This document shows positions 8,776 to 17,450 of a DNA stretch of 64,000 nucleotides, piece after piece (within the stretch, counting starts at the first letter, position 1; each line of letters begins with the position of its first letter). The notes under the pieces were generated by a model. The model was given only the letters and a program-made list of their open reading frames with translations, had not been told where the DNA came from and searched no databases. Position numbers and translations under genes: made by a program. Origin of the DNA: an uncultured Anaerotruncus sp. (GTDB lineage: Bacteria; Bacillota; Clostridia; Oscillospirales; CAG-272). The stretch lies in NCBI GenBank assembly GCA_905210995.1, contig CAJLZE010000001.1:19436-83435 (forward strand), given 5' to 3'.

Positions 8776-10308
8776 TTGCTGAGTAACACACGAAAAAAAC
8801 TCTCTGAAAAGCTGGGAGAAGCACTGACGGCAGTGCTGCCGATAATCTGCCTTGTGCTGCTGCTCTCCTTCACTGTAGCGCCCATAGAACCGGGGATACT
8901 CCTCAGCTTCCTCGCCGGTGCCGCGATGATAATTATCGGCATTATGTTTTTCACCCTCGGCGCAGACCTTGCCATGACGCCGATGGGCGAGCGCGTCGGC
9001 GCCGCGATAACCCGCAAGCGCAGCCTGCCGCTCATCATAATCATCGGATTTCTCATGGGCTTCATCATCACGATATCCGAGCCGGATCTTCAGGTGCTTG
9101 CGGGTCAGGTACCGTCGATACCGAACGCCGTCCTCATAATCGCGGTCGCCGCGGGCGTCGGGCTGTTCCTCATCGCCGCGCTGCTGCGTATGTTCTTCGG
9201 AATATCCCTGAGGCTGATGCTCATTCTTGCATACATAGTGGTTTTTGCCCTTGCTGCCTTTGTGCCGCGCGACTTTCTTGCCGTCGCGTTTGACTCGGGC
9301 GGCGTCACAACGGGCCCTATGACCGTTCCCTTTATAATGGCGCTCGGCGTTGGTGTTTCGTCGATACGAAGCGACAGCCGCGCGGGCGACGACTCCTTCG
9401 GACTTATCGCGCTCTGCTCGGTCGGTCCCATTCTCGCCGTTATGACTCTCGGGCTTATTTTCCCCGCGGAGGGCGCGTTCGAGCCGACAGCCATTCCCGA
9501 CATCGGCAGCTCGACCGAGCTTGCGCGCTATTTTATTTCGTCGATACCCGCATATCTCGGCGAGATCGCCGTGGCGCTGCTGCCCATAATCGTATTCTTC
9601 GGGATATTTCAGGCTGTCACCCTGCGTCTGCCGCGCCGCCAGCTGCGCAAGATAATCGTCGGTCTTGTATATACATATGTAGGGCTCGTGCTCTTTCTCA
9701 CCGGCGCTAACGTCGGCTTTATGCCCGCCGGCAGCTACCTCGGCAAGACGATGGCGTCGCTGCCGTATAACTGGATAATCATTCCCGTCGGAATGGTGAT
9801 AGGCTACTTCATCGTCCGCGCCGAGCCTGCGGTATACGTTCTCAACAAGCAAGTCGAGGAGATAACCGACGGCGCAATATCCTCAAAGGCAATGGGCGCC
9901 TGCCTCTCGCTCGGCGTTGCTGCGTCGATAGGTCTGGCGCTCGTGCGCGTGCTGACCGGAATATCCATCCTCTGGTTCGTCGTGCCGGGCTACGCCATTG
10001 CAATAGGGCTTTCCTTTCTTGTTCCGCGCATATTCACCGCCATCGCGTTTGACTCGGGCGGTGTCGCCTCGGGGCCTATGACGGCGACATTCCTGCTGCC
10101 CTTTGCACAGGGCGCGTGCCTTGCCGTGGGCGGAAATATCGTTGCCGACGCCTTCGGCGTCGTCGCAATGGTCGCCATGACGCCTCTTATCACGATACAG
10201 GTGCTCGGTCTTATCTACCGCATCAAAAAGAGCCGCGCCGGAGAGGTGCGCAGCGACACCGACGGACTGCTGCCCGGCATGCCCGACGATGCCATTATCG
10301 AGCTTTAA
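8776..10308 (+). CDS. DUF1538 multi-pass membrane protein
   Basis: A 510-residue integral membrane protein with about a dozen hydrophobic segments and an internal duplication: each half carries a near-identical motif, AFDSGGVTTGPMT and AFDSGGVASGPMT, with a conserved Asp and Gly-rich loop inside a membrane region, suggesting a re-entrant substrate or ion site. This matches the DUF1538 family, of unproven transport function. The start is TTG at 8776, supported by AGAAAGGA six bases upstream. The next gene, 21 bases downstream, encodes a P-II-like protein, as is usual for this family, so its activity is probably gated by a nucleotide-sensing P-II partner. Confidence 0.85.
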   Translation: MLSNTRKKLSEKLGEALTAVLPIICLVLLLSFTVAPIEPGILLSFLAGAAMIIIGIMFFTLGADLAMTPMGERVGAAITRKRSLPLIIIIGFLMGFIITISEPDLQVLAGQVPSIPNAVLIIAVAAGVGLFLIAALLRMFFGISLRLMLILAYIVVFALAAFVPRDFLAVAFDSGGVTTGPMTVPFIMALGVGVSSIRSDSRAGDDSFGLIALCSVGPILAVMTLGLIFPAEGAFEPTAIPDIGSSTELARYFISSIPAYLGEIAVALLPIIVFFGIFQAVTLRLPRRQLRKIIVGLVYTYVGLVLFLTGANVGFMPAGSYLGKTMASLPYNWIIIPVGMVIGYFIVRAEPAVYVLNKQVEEITDGAISSKAMGACLSLGVAASIGLALVRVLTGISILWFVVPGYAIAIGLSFLVPRIFTAIAFDSGGVASGPMTATFLLPFAQGACLAVGGNIVADAFGVVAMVAMTPLITIQVLGLIYRIKKSRAGEVRSDTDGLLPGMPDDAIIEL

Positions 10309-10329
10309 AAGAAAGGGGACCGCAAACAC

Positions 10330-11019
10330 ATGAACGGACTTTATCTCATGGTTACGATAACCGACCGCAATATGGCGCGCAGATTTATTGCGCTGTATGA
10401 GTCGGAGGGAGTGAGCGTCTCCTTTACCGCGCTCGGCAGCGGCACCGCGATAAACGAAACGCTGGATTATTTCGGTCTTGCCCGCTCGCAGAAGGCGGTA
10501 ATGCTTTCGACCGTGACGCACGATGTGTGGCAGGCGGTAAAGGCGCGGCTGCAAAGCGAGCTGAAGATCGACATTCCCGGGATAGGCATTGCCTTTATCA
10601 TTCCGCTTTCGAGCATCGGCGGAAAAAAACAGTTGTTCTTTCTTACCGACGGACAGAAATTTGAAAAGGGAGAGGAAAGCGAGTTGAAAAACACGAAATA
10701 TGAGCTTTTGCTCGCAATAACGAATCAGGGGCACACCGACACGGTAATGGACGCCGCGCGCGAAGCAAAGGCATCGGGCGGCACGGTGATACACGCAAAG
10801 GGGACCGGCACCGAGCGCGCCGAAAAGTTCCTCGGCGTCTCTATCGCCGCCGAGAAGGAGATAATATTTATCGTCGTCAGGACCGAGCAGAAAAACGCCA
10901 TCATGCAGGCGATAATGAGCAAAGCCGGTACCGACACCGAAGCCCGCACGATAGTTTTCTCGCTGCCCGTCACCTCAACCGCGGGAATGCGGCTGATCGA
11001 GGACGGCGCAGGTGAGTGA
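10330..11019 (+). CDS. tandem P-II-like regulatory protein
   Basis: A 229-residue cytoplasmic protein made of two P-II/ferredoxin-like halves: the second half (from about residue 120) has the clearest signature, with YELLLAITNQGHTDTVMDAA, GGTVIHAKGTG and KEIIFIVV. P-II proteins bind ATP/ADP and small metabolites and control transporters by direct contact. The first half is more diverged and lacks an obvious T-loop Tyr. Downstream of, and likely translated with, the DUF1538 gene; AAAGGGGAC precedes the start. The target is inferred from adjacency. Confidence 0.8.
   Translation: MNGLYLMVTITDRNMARRFIALYESEGVSVSFTALGSGTAINETLDYFGLARSQKAVMLSTVTHDVWQAVKARLQSELKIDIPGIGIAFIIPLSSIGGKKQLFFLTDGQKFEKGEESELKNTKYELLLAITNQGHTDTVMDAAREAKASGGTVIHAKGTGTERAEKFLGVSIAAEKEIIFIVVRTEQKNAIMQAIMSKAGTDTEARTIVFSLPVTSTAGMRLIEDGAGE
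10968..11002 (+). repeat. 35-bp direct repeat, copy 1 (3' end of P-II-like gene)
   Basis: This stretch encodes VTSTAGMRLIED of the P-II-like protein and recurs at 11351-11385 with one mismatch, 383 bases away. Confidence 0.85.
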
Positions 11020-11053
11020 CGCCCCCTGCCGGCACGCTAAAAAGGGCAAAAGC

Positions 11054-11341
11054 ATGAAAAAAAGCATAACTTGTCTGCGCTGCGGTCAGAAAATGCGCCT
11101 CATCGGGACAGAAAAGATCCAGCTCGGACAAACGGGCTGGATACTCGGCGACCTTTCCAATCTGCTTGCGGGAGCCATGAAAGTCGATATTTACAACTGC
11201 ACCGGATGCGGGAAGCTTGAATTCTTCTCGGCGGACGGCAATGACGAAAAGCTTCCGCAGAAAAAGTGCCCGAATTGCGGAAAGCAGCATGATTTCGACT
11301 ACCCACAGTGCCCGTTCTGCAAATTCCGATACGATATGTGA
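11054..11341 (+). CDS. zinc-ribbon protein
   Basis: A 95-residue soluble protein with three CxxC pairs: CLRCG near the N-terminus, CTGCG in the middle and the C-terminal pairs CPNCG and CPFC. This indicates one or two structural zinc sites. The middle part contains a GxxGWxxGDLSNLL segment. No catalytic motif is seen. The start at 11054 (MKKSITCLRCG) is preferred to an in-frame ATG at 11012 that overlaps the upstream gene. It is bracketed by two 35-base near-identical repeats (10968-11002 and 11351-11385). Function unknown. Confidence 0.7.
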   Translation: MKKSITCLRCGQKMRLIGTEKIQLGQTGWILGDLSNLLAGAMKVDIYNCTGCGKLEFFSADGNDEKLPQKKCPNCGKQHDFDYPQCPFCKFRYDM

Positions 11342-11350
11342 CTCGCCGGC

Positions 11351-11385
11351 CGTCACCTCAACCGCGGGAATACGGCTGATCGAGG
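11351..11385 (+). repeat. 35-bp direct repeat, copy 2 (non-coding)
   Basis: It matches 34 of 35 bases of the 3' end of the P-II-like gene (10968-11002) but lies between the zinc-ribbon gene and the acetyltransferase gene, where it is not translated. It is probably a remnant of a duplication or of an insertion carrying the zinc-ribbon gene. Confidence 0.85.
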
Positions 11386-11413
11386 GCACGCGATCCGTTT
11401 TTGGGAGATCACT

Positions 11414-12043
11414 ATGGACAAAAAACCGACGGTCCCGGTCAACTGCTTTTTTCAGGGCTGCCACAACCCCGCATATGAAGAGCAGATACGGAAGACCAAA
11501 GAAAAATGCTTCAGATATAATCAATTATGCCCCAATGACCGCGAAGCGCAGCACGAGATCCTTAAGGAGCTTCTCGGCAGCATGGGCAAGGACACGTTTA
11601 TCACACCGCCGTTCTGGTGCGATTACGGCTATAACATCAGCGTGGGGGATAATTTTTATTCAAACCACGGCATGGTGATAACCGACGGGGCAAAGGTGAC
11701 CTTCGGCGACCATGTTTTCGTTGCGCCGAACTGCTGCTTTACCACAGCCGAACACGCGATAGACCCCGAAATGCGGAAGGCGGGCGTGGAGGTAGCAAAG
11801 CCCATAACGATAGGCAGCAATGTGTGGATCGGCGCCGGCTCGACTATTCTGGCGGGCGTCGTGATCGGCGACAATACCGTTATCGGCGCGGGGAGCGTCG
11901 TTACAAAGTCGATACCTGCGGGTGTGGTCGCCGTCGGCGTTCCGTGCAGAGTAATGCGGCAGATCACGGAGGCGGATAAAACGAGCTACCCCGTTTATAA
12001 GCCGGGCCAGACCGCGCCGGAGCACACATCTGTGAACGTATAA
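11414..12043 (+). CDS. hexapeptide-repeat sugar O-acetyltransferase (Maa/NodL type)
   Basis: A 209-residue acetyl-CoA-dependent O-acetyltransferase. The N-terminal helical domain (KCFRYNQLCPND) and left-handed beta-helix with isoleucine-patch repeats (ITIGSNVWIGAGSTILAGV, then GDNTVIGAGSVVTKSIPAG) match the maltose/galactoside acetyltransferase group. The catalytic His is probably in TTAEHAID. Length is normal. Short spacing to the zinc-ribbon gene; a strong bidirectional terminator follows. Which sugar is acetylated cannot be told. Confidence 0.9.
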   Translation: MDKKPTVPVNCFFQGCHNPAYEEQIRKTKEKCFRYNQLCPNDREAQHEILKELLGSMGKDTFITPPFWCDYGYNISVGDNFYSNHGMVITDGAKVTFGDHVFVAPNCCFTTAEHAIDPEMRKAGVEVAKPITIGSNVWIGAGSTILAGVVIGDNTVIGAGSVVTKSIPAGVVAVGVPCRVMRQITEADKTSYPVYKPGQTAPEHTSVNV

Positions 12044-12051
12044 AATGAAAA

Positions 12052-12090
12052 AGCCCTCTGCCGCGCAAAAGCGCGGCAGAGGGCTTTTTT
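12052..12090 (+). terminator. strong bidirectional terminator
   Basis: Perfect 15-base stem (12052-12066 with 12071-12085), AAAA loop, T-tract on the right and A-tract on the left, so it can stop the acetyltransferase transcript and the converging MarR-ABC operon. Confidence 0.92.
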
Positions 12091-12220
12091 GCCGTAAAAC
12101 AGCCGTAAAACATTTGAAATGACAGCGAGCGGCACGGTCATCCGGGAATAAAGCGCAAGTGCCGCGACCCCAATGCCGCTCTTGTGAATATAATTTGATA
12201 ATTTTGAGCGGGTACACCGT

Positions 12221-13054
12221 TCATATTATCTCATATACCCTTGCGCGGTCCTTTTTGCCCGCGACGCGGACGACGCCGAGGTTTTCGAGCGCCCGCAGCG
12301 CAAGATATGACCGGCGCGAACGTAGCTTCATCGCCTTTGCGAATCCGGCGGCGGTGAACCCGGTATCATTCAGCTCTGCCGGCAGCAGCTCGCGAAAATC
12401 CTCGGGCAATTCAAGACTCACCGTGTCAGCGAGTGCGGTGGGGAGCATTTCAAACCGCTCGGACCCGCGTTTGCCGTCGCGCCCCCACCCGTTTCGCCAA
12501 CGGTATTCCTCCGCCTCAATGAGCAGAACGAGCAGCGAGACACGCCCCGACGCGACGAGTTCGGAAATATAGACCGTCTCGGGCAGCACGTCGGCGACCC
12601 TGCCGGCGCGCGCAAGCCGCGGCGACGGCACAGCCTCACCGCTTGCGGGGTCGATCCAGATGATCCGCCGTTTTATGGCTATCGGATGCACCACCGTGAC
12701 ATGGCAATCGGTGTTTGCGGCATACCAGCCGAGTTTTTCCTTCAGCGGCCAGAACGAGCCCGTCTGTATCTCATAGATCTCATCGCCGCAGAGCACGTCT
12801 GCGACGTATTTTTTTGCTTTTTTTCGTTTTTTTTCGTCGCCGTCCGACGCGGCATCAGAAAGCGTGACCGGTCTTTGCTCGTGATATGAGCTGTCGGCAC
12901 ACACAAACCGCTTTATTGCGGCGTGCATGCGCTTTTCGCGCAGCACGCCTATACCTTCCTCGCCGCCGGAATATTCGCCCTGCGGCGCTGCCGTCACCTC
13001 GCGGCAGACGGCAAGGAACCGCTCGCGGTCGGCGTCGGTGCAGGAGCCCGTCAC
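12221..13054 (-). CDS. uncharacterised protein, possible PD-(D/E)XK-like nuclease fold plus winged helix
   Basis: A 277-residue soluble protein I do not recognise as a named family. Residues 38-101 read like a divergent PD-(D/E)XK core: an acidic helix (E40, H44), then YVADVL with D86 and YEIQTG with E95 and Q97 in the E-x-K position, followed by LKEKL. The C-terminal third (about 215-277) resembles a winged helix (FTAAGFAKAMKLRSRRSYLALRALENLGVV). Start is GTG at 13054, overlapping the TGA of the upstream ABC gene (GTGA), so it is translationally coupled to an exporter operon. Nuclease identity is an inference from a motif pattern only. Confidence 0.6.
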   Translation of the reverse strand: MTGSCTDADRERFLAVCREVTAAPQGEYSGGEEGIGVLREKRMHAAIKRFVCADSSYHEQRPVTLSDAASDGDEKKRKKAKKYVADVLCGDEIYEIQTGSFWPLKEKLGWYAANTDCHVTVVHPIAIKRRIIWIDPASGEAVPSPRLARAGRVADVLPETVYISELVASGRVSLLVLLIEAEEYRWRNGWGRDGKRGSERFEMLPTALADTVSLELPEDFRELLPAELNDTGFTAAGFAKAMKLRSRRSYLALRALENLGVVRVAGKKDRARVYEII

Positions 13055-14922
13055 GTTGCTATGCCCGCGAACTGACTCTCGTAGAGCTTCGAATACTCTC
13101 CGCCCTTTGCCAGCAGCTCGTCGTGATTGCCCGTTTCAACTATCTCGCCGTGCGAAAGCACAACTATGACGTCGGCGTTGCGTATCGTTGAAAGCCGGTG
13201 CGCTATGATAAGCGACGTGCGATTCTTCATCAGCTCCGCCATTGCGCTCTGAATATGCATTTCGGTGCGCGTATCGACCGACGAGGTCGCCTCGTCGAGT
13301 ATTAGTATCTTCGGGTCGGCAAGCACCGCACGCGCTATGGCAAGAAGCTGCCGCTGACCCTCGGAAAGGTTGCTGCCCGACTCGGCAAGCACGGTGTCAT
13401 AGCCCTCGGGCAGACGCTCGATGAAGGTGTCGGCGCGTGCGGTCGCCGCCGCACGCTTCATATCGTCGTCGCTCGCGTCAAGCCTGCCGTATTTGATGTT
13501 GCTTCTTATCGTGTCGGAGAAAAGGACCGTATCCTGAAGCACTATGGCGATCGCATGGCGCAGCGTCTCTTTGGGAATATCGGTCACGTCGATGCCGTCG
13601 ATAGTGATATTCCCGCTGTCAAGCTCGTAAAAACGCATGAGAAGGTTGACTATCGTCGTTTTGCCGGAGCCCGTGGAGCCGACAATGGCGATCTTTTGCC
13701 CCGGCTTGACCGAAAGCGTAAGGTTTTTCAGCACGGGTTCGCCCTCGACATACGAGAAGCAGATGTCCGAAAAATCGACATTTCCGTGTATCTCCGCGGG
13801 TGTGACCGCCGATTTTCCCTCGTCGATCTCGTTCGGTGTGTCGAGAATGTCAAAAATTCTTTCGGCGCCCGCAAGAGCCGTAAGGATCGAGGAATACTGG
13901 TTTGCGATCATGTTGATCGGGCGGGAGAGCTTTTTGGAGTATTGCAGCATAGCCTGTATAGAGCCGACCGTTATCGAACCGCCGCGCAGCATAAGGAAGC
14001 CGCCGAAGCCCGCAACGAGCACATATTGCAGGTTGCCGATAAAGTTCATGACAGGTCCCATGATCGAGCCCCAGACACGAGCGCTGACCGAGCAGCGGCG
14101 GAAATCATCGGATATCGCCGCAAATTTTTCGACTGCCTCCGGCTCTTTGCCGTATGATATTACCGTAGTGTAACCCGTGACCATCTCTTCGACCTGCCCG
14201 TTGAGCTGACCGAGGAGCGTCTGCTGACGGATAAAGTATTTGCGCATGAATTTTGCGAGCATCGAGGATACTATTATCGTAAGCGGTATGGTTATCACGG
14301 CAACGAGCGTCACGCCCACGCTGTATTTCAGCATCATGACGACCGCACCTATGATGGTTATGACGCCCGAGAAGAGTGATGTCAGCGATTGCGAGATCGC
14401 AGACGACACATTGTCGATATCGTTCGTCATGCGGCTCATTATGTCACCGTGGCGGTGCGTGTCAGTGTATTTTATCGGCAGTCTCTCAAGCTTTTCGAAC
14501 AGCTCGCGGCGCATGAAATAGACCGTTGAGGTCGAAAGCCGGACCGCGATGCGTTCCTGAATGAGCGTGAGCAGCGCACTGAACACAAAGAACCCGCTCA
14601 TTATCGCGATATAGGTGAGCATTGCCTGAAAATCGACCTTCACAACGCCGTCCGTGACCGTGATGGTGTCTATCGCAAGCTGCTGGAGCTTAGGTCCGAC
14701 AAGGTCGGCAAAGGCGATGACGACCGTGAGGAGCACGATTCCCAAAAGCGCAAATTTGCTTTTTCCGATATACCTTGCAAGGCGGGAGAGCGTTTTGCCG
14801 GCGTTTTTCGGTTTTTCGGCATTCATTCTGCCGCCCATCGGACCGCCGGGGCCGCGTCCGCCGGGTCTGAAGTTCACACGCGGCGCTTCCTGTCTGCCTG
14901 CGTTTTTATTCTGTTCTGCCAT
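13051..14922 (-). CDS. ABC exporter half-transporter, catalytic NBD
   Basis: A 623-residue fused membrane/ATPase protein with six membrane segments and an ATPase domain: Walker A GSTGSGKT, signature LSEGQ, Walker B ILILDEATSSVD with catalytic Glu and switch histidine in AHRLSTI. The partner gene upstream has a degenerate ATPase, so this half supplies the consensus Walker B. The N-terminus is Gly/Pro/Arg-rich. ATG at 14922 has GGAGGTGAG at ideal spacing; an upstream GTG at 14931 sits on top of that site and is rejected. Probably exports drugs or lipids, as for BmrCD and TmrAB. Confidence 0.92.
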   Translation of the reverse strand: MAEQNKNAGRQEAPRVNFRPGGRGPGGPMGGRMNAEKPKNAGKTLSRLARYIGKSKFALLGIVLLTVVIAFADLVGPKLQQLAIDTITVTDGVVKVDFQAMLTYIAIMSGFFVFSALLTLIQERIAVRLSTSTVYFMRRELFEKLERLPIKYTDTHRHGDIMSRMTNDIDNVSSAISQSLTSLFSGVITIIGAVVMMLKYSVGVTLVAVITIPLTIIVSSMLAKFMRKYFIRQQTLLGQLNGQVEEMVTGYTTVISYGKEPEAVEKFAAISDDFRRCSVSARVWGSIMGPVMNFIGNLQYVLVAGFGGFLMLRGGSITVGSIQAMLQYSKKLSRPINMIANQYSSILTALAGAERIFDILDTPNEIDEGKSAVTPAEIHGNVDFSDICFSYVEGEPVLKNLTLSVKPGQKIAIVGSTGSGKTTIVNLLMRFYELDSGNITIDGIDVTDIPKETLRHAIAIVLQDTVLFSDTIRSNIKYGRLDASDDDMKRAAATARADTFIERLPEGYDTVLAESGSNLSEGQRQLLAIARAVLADPKILILDEATSSVDTRTEMHIQSAMAELMKNRTSLIIAHRLSTIRNADVIVVLSHGEIVETGNHDELLAKGGEYSKLYESQFAGIAT

Positions 14923-14923
14923 C

Positions 14924-16750
14924 TTACTCACCTCCGACCTCTGTATTGTTGCTCATCTGTGAATTGTAAATGTCGCGGTATGTCTCGCTGACCCGCATCA
15001 GCTCGTCGTGCGGCGCGCAGTGGATGATGCTGCCGTCGTTTTCGATGACCGCAATGCGGTCGGCGTCGCGCACGCTTGCAATGCGCTGCGCGACCATAAC
15101 GACGGTCGTTCCCGAAAGCGAAGAACGCAGCGAACGGCGCAGCTTTGCCTCGGTCGCAAGGTCGAGCGCCGAGGTGGAGTCATCAAGTATCAGTATCTCC
15201 GGCTTGCGGACGAGGGCGCGCGCTATCGAAACGCGCTGCTTCTGTCCGCCGGAAAGAGACGCGCCCTTTTCGGCGACAAAGCCGTCATAGCCATCGGCGA
15301 AGCCCGAAATGAAGGAGTCCGCCTGTGCGGTCTTTGCCGCCTCACGCACCTCACCGTCGGTGGCATCCGGCTTGCCCCAGCGGATGTTGTTCGCCAGAGT
15401 ATCTGAGAAGAGCACGCTCTTCTGCATGACAAATCCGAATTTGCGGCGCAGGGCGCGCAGCGTATAATCCTTTATCGGTCTGCCGTCGATCATGACCTCG
15501 CCGGAATCGACGTCGTAAAAGCGCATGAGCAGCTTGCAGAACGATGATTTGCCCGAGCCGGTGGCACCGATGACGGCAAGCGTCTCTCCGCGCCCGACGC
15601 TGAGATTGATATTGTTCAGCACCGGTTTGCCGTGCGTTCCGGGATAACGGAAGCTGACATTTTTAAATTCTATCACAGGATCGCCCGCAGCGGCGGCGGG
15701 ATCGTCAACGCTGCCGCCGAGAACGACAGGCTCGGCAGCAAGGACCTCGCACACACGCTCGGCAGATGCCGCAGCACGCGAGAAGGTCTGGAATATCATT
15801 GCGACCTGCATGAGTGAGAAGATGACCTGCGTGACATAGGTGATAGCAGCCATTATCGCACCCGCGCTCATGCCGGAGTCGCCGCGCGCAATGCGGCTGC
15901 CTCCGATGTAGAAGAGCGCAACGACCGAGTAGTTGAGTATGAGCGTAAGAAGCGGCGAAAACCACGTCATAAGAGTCATGACTTTTTTGTTCGTGTCGCA
16001 GAGATCGCGGTTCGCCTTGTCAAAGCGCGAGCATTCATAGTCCTCACGGACGTATGCCTTTATGACGCGCGCTCCGGAAACATCCTCCTGCACGACAGAG
16101 TTCACCTTATCGAGCTTTGACTGCATGACGCCGAACATCGGAACGGCTTTTTTCAGTATAACGATGACCGCTACGGCAAGAATGGGCAGCGCGCCGATGA
16201 GCACCATGCCGAAATCAACATTGAGCATAAGAAGCATCACGGTGCCGCCGATAAAGAAGACGGGAGCGCGAACGAACATCCTCAGCACAGCCTCGACAAG
16301 ATCGACAAGGCGTGTGACGTCGTTCGTCATTCGCGTTACAAGCGAACCGGTCGTGAATTTGTCGGTCTGCTCGACCGACAGCGCCATAACATGACGGTAA
16401 GCGTCGCAGCGGAGGTCGTGACCGAAGCCCTGCGCGGCGCGCGCAGCGGTGTAGGCGCACATGGTGCCGAAAAATCCGCCTACGAGCGTCACCGCAAGCA
16501 TGAGAAGCCCGAAGGTGACTATCATCTGAATGCCGCTCGCGTCAGAGCCGCAGAAGGTGCGGACTATCCACGCGGCGACAGCCGATCCGTTTTCGGGGTC
16601 GTCAAGCGGAATGCCCGATATCCCGTAGTTTATGATAAACGACGTGAGATAGGGCAAAAGCAGATCCGCCGTGACCTCGAACGCCATCATTATAGGCGAG
16701 ATCACAGCAAACCAGCGATACGGTTTGAGATATCCAATCAGCTTTTTCAT
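14924..16750 (-). CDS. ABC exporter half-transporter, degenerate NBD
   Basis: A 608-residue partner of the exporter encoded downstream. Walker A is GATGSGKS and the signature is intact LSGGQ, but Walker B reads ILILDDSTSALD, with Asp for the catalytic Glu, and the switch His is Gln (VAQRIAS). This is exactly the asymmetric pattern of heterodimeric exporters of the TM287/288 and BmrCD class. It overlaps the MarR gene by ATGA and is separated from the second half by one base, so the three are co-translated. Confidence 0.93.
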   Translation of the reverse strand: MKKLIGYLKPYRWFAVISPIMMAFEVTADLLLPYLTSFIINYGISGIPLDDPENGSAVAAWIVRTFCGSDASGIQMIVTFGLLMLAVTLVGGFFGTMCAYTAARAAQGFGHDLRCDAYRHVMALSVEQTDKFTTGSLVTRMTNDVTRLVDLVEAVLRMFVRAPVFFIGGTVMLLMLNVDFGMVLIGALPILAVAVIVILKKAVPMFGVMQSKLDKVNSVVQEDVSGARVIKAYVREDYECSRFDKANRDLCDTNKKVMTLMTWFSPLLTLILNYSVVALFYIGGSRIARGDSGMSAGAIMAAITYVTQVIFSLMQVAMIFQTFSRAAASAERVCEVLAAEPVVLGGSVDDPAAAAGDPVIEFKNVSFRYPGTHGKPVLNNINLSVGRGETLAVIGATGSGKSSFCKLLMRFYDVDSGEVMIDGRPIKDYTLRALRRKFGFVMQKSVLFSDTLANNIRWGKPDATDGEVREAAKTAQADSFISGFADGYDGFVAEKGASLSGGQKQRVSIARALVRKPEILILDDSTSALDLATEAKLRRSLRSSLSGTTVVMVAQRIASVRDADRIAVIENDGSIIHCAPHDELMRVSETYRDIYNSQMSNNTEVGGE

Positions 16751-17337
16751 CGTTTCGGTCGTTCTCCCTGATATATGTTTTTCCTCGTTCCGGGATCTGA
16801 TGTATTTTCATTTTCCGCAAGAGAGTTTTTGATCTTCAGCAGAATGCGCCGCAGCTCCTCTGCCTCCTCGGGCGTTACATCCCGCATTGCAATGGCATCC
16901 GCATCGCGCAGGCGCGCCAACGTGCTCGCCTCAAGCTCTCGCCCGGCATCGGTGAGATAAACGCGCACCTCGCGTCCGTCTGTCTCCGACGCCTCGCGTC
17001 GGATGTACCCGCCGAGCTCCATTTTTCCGAGCGCCACACTGACCGTCGGCGGCTTGAGCCCCGTGCGGCGCGCAAGCTCAAGCTGAGATATCCCGCTTTC
17101 GTGCGCCAGTGTGCGCACGAGCACGCGGCAGCTGTTTTGAGTCATTATCGAACCCGCCGGCTCGGTATTGCGCATAAGATTCATGTGCATACGCGCGATA
17201 CGTCCGATAAGCATCGGCGGCGTCAGCATATCGTCACAGCACCGGCATTGAGCTGCCTGCTGCGGCGTATCATCGTCGTGCTTCGCAGCCCCGGGCACCG
17301 CCGGAATGCCGCTCACGGCTTCTTTTTCGGTCTTCAT
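16747..17337 (-). CDS. MarR family transcriptional regulator
   Basis: A 196-residue winged-helix regulator: ISQLELARRTGLKPPTVSVAL is the recognition helix-turn-helix and EVRVYLTDAGRELE the wing and following helix. The first 45 residues form a Cys-containing extension (CRCCDD) not typical for the family. First gene of the exporter operon; an inverted repeat directly after the -10 box at 17407-17420 is its likely operator, so autorepression released by an exporter substrate is the probable logic. Confidence 0.9.
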   Translation of the reverse strand: MKTEKEAVSGIPAVPGAAKHDDDTPQQAAQCRCCDDMLTPPMLIGRIARMHMNLMRNTEPAGSIMTQNSCRVLVRTLAHESGISQLELARRTGLKPPTVSVALGKMELGGYIRREASETDGREVRVYLTDAGRELEASTLARLRDADAIAMRDVTPEEAEELRRILLKIKNSLAENENTSDPGTRKNIYQGERPKR

Positions 17338-17406
17338 GACAGATTTATCGCTCCTTTCCGTTTTTCATACCGTGCAAAGCGGACTCGGGCGTCCGCAGAC
17401 GGATTA

Positions 17407-17420
17407 ATTAGTTTACTAAT
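17407..17420. promoter_or_regulatory. probable MarR operator
   Basis: Perfect inverted repeat ATTAG-TTTA-CTAAT lying between the -10 box and the MarR start, where binding would block initiation. Confidence 0.65.
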
Positions 17421-17422
17421 AA

Positions 17423-17450
17423 ATTATATCATGTTTTTTCTGCCTGTCAA
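17423..17450 (-). promoter_or_regulatory. sigma-A promoter for the MarR-ABC operon
   Basis: Minus-strand TTGACA (17450-17445), 16-base spacer, TATAAT (17428-17423); both boxes match consensus exactly. Confidence 0.85.

Noticed and set aside
8644..9852. Minus-strand open frame of 402 codons
   Set aside because: Antisense of the DUF1538 gene; highly charged, low-complexity translation with no family signature, and the plus-strand gene has clear membrane segments and a ribosome site.
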